A model generated the notes under the pieces. It was not told the origin of the DNA and did no database searches. It saw nothing but the letters and a program-made list of their open reading frames with translations. The translations under genes and the position numbers were made by a program. Below, one piece after another: positions 1-6,468 of a DNA stretch of 6,468 nt. The first letter of the stretch is position 1, and each line of letters opens with the position of its first letter. This DNA comes from Paramuribaculum sp. (GTDB lineage: Bacteria; Bacteroidota; Bacteroidia; Bacteroidales; Muribaculaceae): NCBI GenBank assembly GCA_029058455.1, contig JAIDXU010000187.1, forward strand, positions 1-6,468. Direction: 5' to 3'.

Positions 1-558
1 CTTGAAGTCGCGTATTTCATTCTCACGCTCAACGATAAGTCTCACAGCCACACTCTGCACCCTGCCGGCCGAAAGAGCAGGCTTAATCTTCTTCCACAAC
101 ACCGGCGAAAGCTCAAATCCAACTATTCGGTCGAGCACACGTCTTGCCTGCTGCGCGTCAACAAGATTTATATCAATATCGCGCGGATTGGCAATAGCGT
201 TAAGAATCGCATTTTTGGTTATTTCATGAAACACGATCCTACGTGTGGTGGCTGGATTGAGATCAAGCACCTCGAAAAGATGCCATGCGATAGCTTCACC
301 CTCACGGTCTTCATCGGAAGCGAGCCACACGGTCTCGGCTTCAGACGCGGCCTTTTTGAGTTTCTTCACCAGTTCAATCTTATCTTCGGGTATTTCATAT
401 TCAGGTGTAAATTCACTCCCTGAATTGAGATTGAAATCTTTTTTTTTGAGATCGCGAATATGGCCATAGCTCGACATGACCTGATAGTCTTTGCCGAGAA
501 ATTTCTCTATGGTCTTGGCCTTGGCAGGCGACTCCACTATTACGAGATTTTTTGACAT
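1..558 (-). CDS. topA: DNA topoisomerase I (type IA), N-terminal 186 residues, cut by the left edge
   Basis: Type IA topoisomerase that relaxes negatively supercoiled DNA by passing a strand through a transient single-strand break; cytoplasmic, Mg-dependent. The frame is open from the ATG at 558 to base 1 without a stop, so the rest of the gene is off the left edge. The TOPRIM domain starts at once with [12 protein letters not shown], putting the catalytic Glu at residue 9 as in E. coli TopA; the metal-binding D-x-D-x-E lies in [13 protein letters not shown] (D82, D84, E86). HEITK (111-115) and the strongly conserved [13 protein letters not shown] (163-175) follow. The active-site Tyr would lie beyond the window. 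Residues 38-40 are three Lys coded by nine consecutive A (plus-strand T at 439-447). The ATG is chosen because the protein then begins [10 protein letters not shown], the usual family start, and a promoter-like sequence lies about 30 bases upstream. Identity is very sure. Confidence 0.96.
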   Translation of the reverse strand, partial: MSKNLVIVESPAKAKTIEKFLGKDYQVMSSYGHIRDLKKKDFNLNSGSEFTPEYEIPEDKIELVKKLKKAASEAETVWLASDEDREGEAIAWHLFEVLDLNPATTRRIVFHEITKNAILNAIANPRDIDINLVDAQQARRVLDRIVGFELSPVLWKKIKPALSAGRVQSVAVRLIVERENEIRDFK

Positions 559-588
559 GGTAAAGAGGTGTTATCGTTTTCTGAGCGG

Positions 589-616
589 CAAAATTAGGAA
601 AAATTATATTAACAAA
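589..616 (-). promoter_or_regulatory. Candidate Bacteroidetes-type promoter of topA
   Basis: On the minus strand TAATTTTG (589-596) matches exactly the Bacteroidetes primary-sigma -7 consensus TAnnTTTG. TTTG (613-616) upstream matches the -33 element. The spacer is 16 bases, a few shorter than the roughly 19-21 commonly seen, so the -33 part is the weaker half. Transcription would begin near 580-584, giving topA a leader of about 25 bases. The two boxes are seen in the sequence; promoter function is inferred. Confidence 0.5.
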
Positions 617-691
617 GTGAGTCACCGGGGCGGAAAGTGGATTTTTAGGAGGAAATTAACCCCTCTAACCCCTTCCTCCCCGGTGAATCAC
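617..691 (-). terminator. Long inverted repeat downstream of maeB, candidate terminator
   Basis: Plus-strand arms GTGAGTCACCGGGG (617-630) and CCCCGGTGAATCAC (678-691) pair over 14 bases with one mismatch. After one further mismatch pairing continues with GGAA (632-635) and TTCC (673-676), and the apex can form a smaller hairpin from 645-652 and 662-668. The structure starts 13 bases after the maeB stop and is followed on the minus strand by TTTGTTAATATAATTTTT (616-599), T-rich but broken. It is most simply an intrinsic terminator of maeB, although the large loop region and impure T tract are not typical. It directly abuts the candidate -33 box of topA, so a role as a topA regulatory site is an alternative. 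Confidence 0.55.
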
Positions 692-704
692 TGTTGCGGA
701 GCCG

Positions 705-2999
705 TTATTCCTTTTCAGGATTTGAAGCTCCGGTAGCGGCGTCAAGAGCGGCGATAGTGGCGAGATTCAATATGTCTCTTACAGGCGCCTTGATATGAGT
801 GAAGTGTATAGGCTTGTTAAGACCCATCTGAATCGGACCTATTGCCTGGCCTATGCCCATTTCAAGCATCATGCGGTAGGCAGCGGCGGCTGCGGTGAGA
901 TTGGGGAATACGAGCGTATTCACATCCTGGCCGTTGATGCGTGAGAACGGATATGTCTCCTCACGCAGCTCGCGGTTGAGGGCAAAAAGCAGATTGATTT
1001 CGCCGTCGATAGCAAGTTCGGGATAACGCTTGTGCATTCTCTCCACCACATTGCTGACTCTGCGGGGCTCCTCCTCGTTGGCCGACGAGCCGAAATTGCT
1101 ATAGCTTACCATAGCCATCACGGGATTGTGAGCGAAATACTCAACCGAGTGGCGGGTAAGACGCGCAATGTCATAAAGAGTATCTTCATCACAGTTGCGG
1201 TTAACCTGAGTATCGGCGAGGAAGAAAGTGCCTTTCTTGGTCTGCACGATATGCATGGCCGCGAAATGTTTGTATTCGGGTCGTATTCCTACCACCTCTT
1301 CGGCTATGCGACCGGTGCGGTTGGCGGCTGAATATGTACCTCCGATAAAGGCATCGGCATCACCCTGGTCTACCATCATCATGCCGAAATAATTGCGGTC
1401 ATACATCTTGTCTAACGCTTCAAGATAGCTCAGACCGGCACGTGCCCGGCGATGGGCAAGTGCCTCGGCATATTTCTTGCGGCGTCCCTCCTCACGGTCA
1501 TGACGCGGGTTGACAATCGTAATACCGCTGATGTCAAGACTGAGACGGGCGGCACGCTTGGCAATCATCTCCTCATTGCCGAGCAATACGGGGATAAACA
1601 GTTTCTGCTGATGACCCATGACGGCGGCACGGAGCATATTGTCGGTATTGGCCTCGCCAAACACCACCTTGCGCGGCGATTTCTTGGCCTCATCGCTAAT
1701 GCGACGCATAATGCGGTTATCATAACCGAGCAGCTTGCGCAGTTTCTCCTCATATTGGGCGAAATCCTTGATAGGCCGACGCGCCACTCCACTATCCATC
1801 GCGCCTTTGGCAACAGCCGGCGACACCGATGTGAGCAGGCGGGGATCCATAGGTTTGGGGAGGATATATTCAGGGCCGAAAGTGAGCTGAGAGCCGTCAT
1901 CGTAGGCTGCCGATACCACCGGCGGCACGGGAGCTTTGGCAAGATCGGCTATGGCATGAACGGCGGCAAGTTTCATCTCCTCATTGATAGTGGTGGCCTC
2001 GACATCAAGAGCGCCACGGAATATATAAGGGAATCCCAGCACATTGTTGATCTGATTGGGATAGTCGCTGCGACCGGTTGCAAAAATCATATCCTTGCGG
2101 GTGGCCTTGGCTACGTCATAGGCGATTTCAGGGTCAGGATTGGCAAGCGCGAAAACAATGGGGCGCGGAGCCATCGACATAATCATTTCGGGAGTAACCA
2201 CATCTTTCACCGAGAGTCCGAGAAAAACATCGGCGTCGACCATCGCTTCGGCAAGAGTAGTGATGGGTCGTGAGGTGGCAAATTCCTTTTTCTGGGGGTT
2301 AAGATCGGTGCGAAGTGTGCTTATCACACCTTTACTGTCGGCCATGACGATATTCTCTCTCTTAACTCCGAGCGCCATATAAAGGCGTGTGCATGACACT
2401 GCGGCCGCCCCGGCGCCATTGACCACCAGCTTGATCTCCGAAATATTTTTCTTCTGAATCTCAAGAGCGTTGAGCAGACCGGCAGCTGAAATGATAGCGG
2501 TGCCGTGCTGATCGTCGTGCATCACCGGAATGTTGCACTCCTCTTTCAATCGGCGTTCGATCTCAAAACATTCGGGAGCCTTTATATCTTCAAGATTAAT
2601 GCCTCCGAAAGTAGGCTCAAGAGCCTTGACAATCGAAATAAATTTGTCGGGGTCTGTCTCGTTGATTTCTATATCATAACAGTCGAGACCTGCAAAAATC
2701 TTAAACAACAACGCTTTGCCTTCCATAACCGGCTTACCGGCCAAAGGACCTATATTGCCGAGGCCCAACACTGCTGTACCGTTTGAAATCACGGCCACAA
2801 GGTTTCCCTTGTTGGTGTATTCATATACATCTTCCGGATTCTTTTCAATTTCCTTACATGGATAGGCCACGCCCGGCGAATAGGCGAGGGCGAGGTCATG
2901 TTGTGTGGCGTAAGGTTTGGTAGGCACGATTTCTATTTTGCCGGGGCGACCTTCGCGATGATATTCAAGAGCAGCTTCTCGAGTAACTGGTGTTGACAT
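705..2999 (-). CDS. maeB: NADP-dependent malic enzyme with C-terminal phosphotransacetylase-like domain
   Basis: Oxidative decarboxylation of malate to pyruvate and CO2 with NAD(P) reduction; cytoplasmic, supplying pyruvate and NADPH. At 764 residues it matches the long two-domain MaeB class (E. coli MaeB is about 760). The malic enzyme half (about 1-425) shows [10 protein letters not shown] with the catalytic Tyr40, EGKALLFK with Lys95, metal ligands in NLEDI (E137, D138) and HDDQHGT (161-167), and the cofactor loop [10 protein letters not shown] (194-203) followed by ADSKGVI. The PTA-like half (about 430-764) has [10 protein letters not shown] (630-639) and [12 protein letters not shown] (719-730). 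The SRG-type catalytic motif of true phosphotransacetylases is replaced by THIKAPVRD (734-742), so it is probably a regulatory, acetyl-CoA-sensing domain, as described for MaeB. An in-frame ATG at 3071 would add 24 residues unlike the family and lies inside a hairpin; [14 protein letters not shown] at 2999 is the expected start. NADP preference rests on family membership. Confidence 0.95.
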   Translation of the reverse strand: MSTPVTREAALEYHREGRPGKIEIVPTKPYATQHDLALAYSPGVAYPCKEIEKNPEDVYEYTNKGNLVAVISNGTAVLGLGNIGPLAGKPVMEGKALLFKIFAGLDCYDIEINETDPDKFISIVKALEPTFGGINLEDIKAPECFEIERRLKEECNIPVMHDDQHGTAIISAAGLLNALEIQKKNISEIKLVVNGAGAAAVSCTRLYMALGVKRENIVMADSKGVISTLRTDLNPQKKEFATSRPITTLAEAMVDADVFLGLSVKDVVTPEMIMSMAPRPIVFALANPDPEIAYDVAKATRKDMIFATGRSDYPNQINNVLGFPYIFRGALDVEATTINEEMKLAAVHAIADLAKAPVPPVVSAAYDDGSQLTFGPEYILPKPMDPRLLTSVSPAVAKGAMDSGVARRPIKDFAQYEEKLRKLLGYDNRIMRRISDEAKKSPRKVVFGEANTDNMLRAAVMGHQQKLFIPVLLGNEEMIAKRAARLSLDISGITIVNPRHDREEGRRKKYAEALAHRRARAGLSYLEALDKMYDRNYFGMMMVDQGDADAFIGGTYSAANRTGRIAEEVVGIRPEYKHFAAMHIVQTKKGTFFLADTQVNRNCDEDTLYDIARLTRHSVEYFAHNPVMAMVSYSNFGSSANEEEPRRVSNVVERMHKRYPELAIDGEINLLFALNRELREETYPFSRINGQDVNTLVFPNLTAAAAAYRMMLEMGIGQAIGPIQMGLNKPIHFTHIKAPVRDILNLATIAALDAATGASNPEKE

Positions 3000-3046
3000 A
3001 GTTTTATTGGGTTTACCTGAATTTTGATACTGTGTTTTATAAAAGT

Positions 3047-3077
3047 GTTGACACAATTGGAGACCAATCATGTCAAC
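3047..3077 (-). terminator. 14-pair hairpin between the efflux operon and maeB, candidate terminator
   Basis: Plus-strand arms GTTGACACAATTGG (3047-3060) and CCAATCATGTCAAC (3064-3077) flank a three-base loop. Twelve of 14 positions are Watson-Crick. In the minus-strand transcript the other two become U-G and G-U wobbles, giving an uninterrupted 14-pair stem, whereas on the plus strand they are C-A and A-C mismatches. The stem begins about 52 bases after the outer-membrane gene stop and is followed by ACTTTTATAAAA, a short T run. It is probably the terminator of the efflux operon. A leader hairpin for maeB, 47 bases before its start codon, or a dyad operator is also possible. Confidence 0.5.
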
Positions 3078-3129
3078 CCTAATATAAAAACATCTTTATG
3101 GGAAGATAGTTTTTCCGAAAAGCCTGAAA
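3078..3129. other. Rest of the gap between the outer-membrane factor gene and maeB
   Basis: AT-rich sequence with no reading frame. On the minus strand it holds a small five-pair hairpin (ATCTT, six-base loop, AAGAT) followed by GTTTTTATATT, which could help termination. TATATTAG (3079-3086) is one base off the -7 promoter consensus, but nothing resembling a -33 box is found 19-21 bases upstream. I could not identify a convincing maeB promoter here. Confidence 0.3.
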
Positions 3130-4446
3130 TTATCTGCGGGAATAAAAATCGAGTATTCTTAGACGCAATATTTTTTCGTATTTCGCTCTGACCGCGGTCG
3201 ACGCGGCGTTGACATAAATATTTTTGGCCTGTTCGACCTCGGTAGGAGTAGCGCGCCCGTAGCGGTATTTCTCATCAACAGCATAGAGCGATGATAAAGC
3301 AGCCGAAGCTGCAGCCGAGGCCGCGATCTGTCGTTCTGACGCATTCATGGCCTGGGTGTGGGCCTCTATTATACTTGACCGAAGCTGCTGGCGCGCATTA
3401 TCAAGCGACAGCTGTGCGGCAAAATGACGTGTGCGGGCACTGCGCACATTGTTGCGGCGCGAAAATGCGTCAAACAACGGCACACTCAGCGATAAACCTA
3501 ACGACTGACTGAAATTATGTCTCATCTGCCCGCTGAAACTCTCGTTCTCATATCCCCCTCCAAGACGGTAATAGCTTGATCCGAGACCTGCCGAAAATCC
3601 AACCGAGGGAATATATGATGTTTTTGCAACCGTGATCTGCTGGCGTGCAAGCGCCACATTATCGGCCGAAGCGAGTATCGAGTTATTATTAGCCATGGCA
3701 ATATCTATAACCTCATCTACCGACGGAATCAGCATGAAAGCCGCCGTATCGACGGGGGCCACATCAAATGTTTCCCTTTGCCTGTCGTTAAGCTCAAGCA
3801 GTGTGGCGAGATTGACCAGCGCGAGCCTGAGATCATTGTTGGCGGTAACCTCGCTGAGCTTATCCTGCGCAAGCTGGCTTTCGGCCTGCGTAACATCGAG
3901 AGGCGCGATTTTTCCCGCTTCGAGCAACTGACGACGCTCGTCGAGCTGCCGCTGTGACAGTTGTGTCTGACTGCGGGCCACTTCGAGCAATTCGCGACTG
4001 TAAACAACCTGAAGATACTGTGTCAACACATTAAGCTCCACATTGTCGCGCGCCACCTCACACTGTCTCAGCAATCCGTTAAGACTGAGTTTAGCAGCCT
4101 TGACAGCAGCCTGACCCGATCCGAAATAGGTGCTGACCGGGAGCGACAGTGAGGCATTGACACCAAACGATGATGTGTTTCGGTTGGCGTAGGTATTATC
4201 GGCAGTAAGACCGCGACCGAATGAAAACGACTGGTTCGCGCCGCCCGAAACCGTAGGAAGAAACGCGTCGCGGGCCTGATCGTAGGAGATTTTGCCCGAC
4301 TCTATATCGGCCATACGCGCCAACACATTGATATTGTGGGTGCGCGCATAGGATATGCAGCTGTCGAGACTCCATGTCTCAGCTCTCAGGGCAACAACAG
4401 AAAGAGTCAGCGCCGAAAGGGTCACAGCTAATGATTTAATCGTCAT
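3130..4446 (-). CDS. TolC-family outer-membrane efflux protein
   Basis: Outer-membrane channel-tunnel of a tripartite exporter; its trimer would receive substrate from the membrane fusion protein encoded just upstream. The 438-residue product has a signal peptide (Lys4, hydrophobic core about 5-20, likely cleavage after LRA at 20-22, before ETWSL). Two homologous OEP repeats follow. Repeat one has SLPVSTYFGSGQAAVKAAKL (111-130; its first residue ends the preceding strand) and AGKIAPLDVTQAESQL (177-192); repeat two has LSVPLFDAFSRRNNVRSAR (320-338) and YGRATPTEVEQAKNIYVNA (396-414). The hydrophobic-P-L/V-F sheet segment and the G-x-x-x-x-x-(D/E)-V-x-Q-A helix signature are typical of the family. 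The length is normal. The chosen ATG gives a compact signal peptide and a 23-base gap to the upstream stop. A TTG at 4473 overlaps the upstream TGA as TTGA and would add nine residues with a still plausible signal peptide. Family is sure; substrate is unknown. Confidence 0.93.
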   Translation of the reverse strand: MTIKSLAVTLSALTLSVVALRAETWSLDSCISYARTHNINVLARMADIESGKISYDQARDAFLPTVSGGANQSFSFGRGLTADNTYANRNTSSFGVNASLSLPVSTYFGSGQAAVKAAKLSLNGLLRQCEVARDNVELNVLTQYLQVVYSRELLEVARSQTQLSQRQLDERRQLLEAGKIAPLDVTQAESQLAQDKLSEVTANNDLRLALVNLATLLELNDRQRETFDVAPVDTAAFMLIPSVDEVIDIAMANNNSILASADNVALARQQITVAKTSYIPSVGFSAGLGSSYYRLGGGYENESFSGQMRHNFSQSLGLSLSVPLFDAFSRRNNVRSARTRHFAAQLSLDNARQQLRSSIIEAHTQAMNASERQIAASAAASAALSSLYAVDEKYRYGRATPTEVEQAKNIYVNAASTAVRAKYEKILRLRILDFYSRR

Positions 4447-4469
4447 TATTGAGGATTTAAGTATGGTTT

Positions 4470-5564
4470 TCAATTATGGATTTCCAATCCCCTTATCACC
4501 GAGGCAGTATCGATACCGGCCTTGATTTCTATTTTGAGGCCGTCGGTCATGCCGGTCTCTACGGGAGTTCGCATATATTCCGACTTCTCCTTGTCGGTGA
4601 GAACATACACAAAGGTACTGTCACCGCTAAACTCAATAACTCCTTCAGGAACGGTAAGCACATTTTCAGCTCTGGCAAGAAGCACCTTGCCGTTGGCACT
4701 GTAACCGGCGCGGAGATTCACATCGCTGTCGACTGTCAGAGCAGCCTTGATTTCAAATGTATTCGCACCCGAAGCGTCAGAGCCCTTGGGTGAGATAAAC
4801 TCGAGCACAGCGGTAGGATGAATGTCGGGCATCGAACCGATGGTTATCTCCATAGGCATTCCCGGCGATAGCAAACCCACTTCTGTTTCATCAACATTGC
4901 CCTTGAATATCAGGTTGGTCATATCGGCGACGGTAGCGATCGTAGTGCCGTCGTTGAAAGTATTGGCCTGAATCACCGATGTGCCGACCTTTACAGGCAC
5001 ATCGAGCACAAGGCCGGTGATAGTCGATCTTACAAGTGTATTGCTCTCCGAGGCATTGAGCGATGATACACCCTCCTTCACGATACGGAAACCGTCAAGA
5101 GCTGTTTCAAGCTCCCGCTGCGCCATTCTGTAAGAGGTCTGTGAGGTCTCAAACTCCTCGCGCGATATGATTTGCTTTTCATAGAGAGATTTATTTCGCT
5201 CATATTTCCTCTCGGCATCCTCAAGAGATATTTTGGCCGATTCAACGCGACTCTGTGCCGACGAGAGCGACGAGGCTTCGGGAATTACCTTAATTTTGGC
5301 TATGACATCTCCCTCCTTAACCATGTCGCCGGCTTCAACCATCACCTCCGATATGATTCCGGAAATCTGAGGCTTGATGTTGATTTCATCACGAGGTTGA
5401 ATCTTACCGGTCAACACGGTGCTTCTTTCAAGTGTGGCTATCTCGGGGGTGACATTTTCATATTGGGTCACCTCCTCTTTGGAGTTAAGATAGAGAAAAA
5501 CAAAAGTCCCGATAAAAACCAGACCTATTATTACCCAGAGTAGGATTCGGAAAAACTTTTTCAT
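4470..5564 (-). CDS. HlyD/MacA-type periplasmic membrane fusion protein
   Basis: Adaptor subunit linking an inner-membrane ABC permease to the outer-membrane channel. The 364-residue protein begins with two Lys and one transmembrane anchor (about 5-25), with no lipobox. The lipoyl domain is split: first half around 52-92 with GKIQPRDEINIKPQISGIIS and the turn VEAGDMVKEGDVI, second half around 178-213 (STITGLVLDVPVKVGTSVI). Between them, about 97-160, is a charged heptad-like alpha hairpin (AQSRVESAKISLEDAERKYE onward) that should contact TolC. A beta-barrel region (about 214-297) contains VDETEVGLLSPGMPMEIT, and a C-terminal membrane-proximal domain follows. Spacing is 25 bases after the permease stop, and the TGA shares four bases with a possible TTG start of the next gene. 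The leader before the ATG is A-rich without a Shine-Dalgarno sequence, normal for Bacteroidetes. It resembles MacA; assigning macrolide export would be over-reading. Confidence 0.94.
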   Translation of the reverse strand: MKKFFRILLWVIIGLVFIGTFVFLYLNSKEEVTQYENVTPEIATLERSTVLTGKIQPRDEINIKPQISGIISEVMVEAGDMVKEGDVIAKIKVIPEASSLSSAQSRVESAKISLEDAERKYERNKSLYEKQIISREEFETSQTSYRMAQRELETALDGFRIVKEGVSSLNASESNTLVRSTITGLVLDVPVKVGTSVIQANTFNDGTTIATVADMTNLIFKGNVDETEVGLLSPGMPMEITIGSMPDIHPTAVLEFISPKGSDASGANTFEIKAALTVDSDVNLRAGYSANGKVLLARAENVLTVPEGVIEFSGDSTFVYVLTDKEKSEYMRTPVETGMTDGLKIEIKAGIDTASVIRGLEIHN

Positions 5565-5589
5565 TTCAGTTTTATATGTAATTATTGAT

Positions 5590-6468
5590 TTATTTATCGT
5601 TGAGAGCCTCGATAGGCTTGATATTCATAGCTTTGAGAGCGGGCAGAAGTCCGGCAGCGCTTCCGAGCACAAGGAAAGTGATCAGAATGGTCAACCCCTG
5701 ACGGAGTGTGAACACAAAACCACATCCACCCATAATAGGATCGTATGTAACCTTTTCGGCTATAAACAATATCAGGCATGAAAAACTTATGCCCGCCATA
5801 CCGGCAACAGTAGTCAGAAACATACTTTCACACAACACCTGAGTGATAATGTCACGGGGCTTGGCACCTATGGCTCGGCGAATACCTATCTCTTTGGTGC
5901 GCTCCTTCACAATTATCCACATAATGTTGCCAACACCGATTATACCGGCCATCAGCGAACCGGCTCCCACTACGAGAGCGAGAATAGTAATGCCGAGAAA
6001 CAGTTTGTCGACTATCTCAAACATCTCCGACAGGTCGAAACAATCAAGAGCTTCATTGTCGTCAGGATGAATGTAATGGAAATTCGATTTTATAACACGA
6101 CGAATATCAGGTTCGAGCTGTTTAACGGTATAGCCTTTTTCAGGAATAAGCACAATGAAGTCAACATTAGTGCCTCCACGGTAAAGCCGTCTCATCACCG
6201 GCGCGCTCATAAACACACTTTCATTGGCATTACCGCCTATCGACGCTTCGCCGCGCTGGGTCACAACGCCCACTACCCTGACATAAACCCCGCTTACCGA
6301 AATCATCTTTCCGACAGGATCTTCATCTCCGAAAAGTGAGGCCGCCAGATTCTGGCCGAGCACACAGGTTTTACGGTCACCCGTAAAGTCATTGCTGTTA
6401 AGCCATCTTCCCGACAGCACCACCGGTTTTGAACATCTGAAATAATTATCGTCAATGCCGAGTATAGT
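5590..6468 (-). CDS. MacB/FtsX-type ABC transporter permease, C-terminal 292 residues, cut by the right edge
   Basis: Inner-membrane permease of a mechanotransmission-type ABC exporter. The frame remains open to base 6468, so the N-terminal transmembrane helix and most of the periplasmic core domain lie outside. Visible first is the end of the MacB periplasmic core (about 1-150 of the fragment), with GQNLAASLFGDEDPVGKMI and VRVVGVV. Then come three membrane segments at about 156-185, 213-237 and 258-278. The hallmark cytoplasmic loop KERTKEIGIRRAIGAKPRDI lies between the first two, where the ATPase is contacted, and the protein ends NIKPIEALNDK, the usual family terminus. A GTG at 6423 is internal and not a start. 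It heads the visible part of an operon with the fusion protein and outer-membrane factor. MacB itself carries an N-terminal ATPase; whether this gene is fused to one or is a separate permease cannot be seen. Confidence 0.92.
   Translation of the reverse strand, partial: TILGIDDNYFRCSKPVVLSGRWLNSNDFTGDRKTCVLGQNLAASLFGDEDPVGKMISVSGVYVRVVGVVTQRGEASIGGNANESVFMSAPVMRRLYRGGTNVDFIVLIPEKGYTVKQLEPDIRRVIKSNFHYIHPDDNEALDCFDLSEMFEIVDKLFLGITILALVVGAGSLMAGIIGVGNIMWIIVKERTKEIGIRRAIGAKPRDIITQVLCESMFLTTVAGMAGISFSCLILFIAEKVTYDPIMGGCGFVFTLRQGLTILITFLVLGSAAGLLPALKAMNIKPIEALNDK

Noticed and set aside
413..625. Minus-strand 70-residue frame across the start of topA
   Set aside because: It overlaps topA in another frame; the topA frame contains the TOPRIM motifs and is the real one.
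645..656. AGGAGG on the plus strand resembling a Shine-Dalgarno sequence
   Set aside because: No start codon or coding frame follows at a suitable distance, Bacteroidetes rarely rely on this motif, and it lies in the apex of the inverted repeat.
1452..2273. 273-residue plus-strand open frame
   Set aside because: It is entirely antisense to the well-conserved malic enzyme gene, has no recognisable domain and a composition (His, Arg, Gly rich) typical of a shadow frame.
3000..3071. 24-residue N-terminal extension of the malic enzyme from an ATG at 3071
   Set aside because: The added residues do not resemble the family N-terminus, the ATG lies inside the hairpin stem, and a standard start exists at 2999.
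3047..3077. TTGACA on the minus strand read as a sigma-70 -35 box
   Set aside because: No matching -10 box lies at the right spacing, this lineage uses different promoter elements, and the hexamer is explained as part of the hairpin arm.
5565..5589. Possible regulatory site between permease and fusion-protein genes
   Set aside because: Only 25 AT-rich bases with no dyad or promoter match; it is an ordinary operon spacer.

Overview
The window looks like a chromosomal, housekeeping-type piece of a Bacteroidales genome. Support for this is an A-rich region rather than a Shine-Dalgarno sequence before the starts, an exact Bacteroidetes-type -7 promoter element (TAnnTTTG) ahead of topA, and the character of the proteins. 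A Muribaculaceae-like member is possible but is only an impression. Every convincing gene is on the minus strand, so transcription runs from the right edge to the left. Long plus-strand reading frames are shadows of these genes.

Layout in the direction of transcription: (1) 6468-5590, the C-terminal part of a MacB/FtsX-type ABC transporter permease, cut by the right edge. (2) 5564-4470, a HlyD/MacA-type membrane fusion protein. (3) 4446-3130, a TolC-family outer-membrane factor. These three are spaced by about 25 bases and form one operon for a tripartite ABC export system; no ATPase gene is visible, so it must lie elsewhere or upstream. (4) A 130-base gap with a strand-asymmetric hairpin at 3047-3077. 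(5) 2999-705, a full-length NADP-type malic enzyme (MaeB) with a C-terminal phosphotransacetylase-like domain that appears catalytically dead. (6) A 146-base gap with a long inverted repeat (617-691) directly abutting a candidate topA promoter (589-616). (7) 558-1, the first 186 residues of DNA topoisomerase I, cut by the left edge.

The efflux genes act together across the envelope: the permease binds the fusion protein, which bridges to the outer-membrane channel. maeB (malate to pyruvate plus reduced cofactor) and topA (relaxing negative supercoils) are independent housekeeping genes. I see no CRISPR array, insertion sequence, phage gene, tRNA or rRNA. I found no convincing new system; the most interesting signals are the two intergenic inverted repeats.
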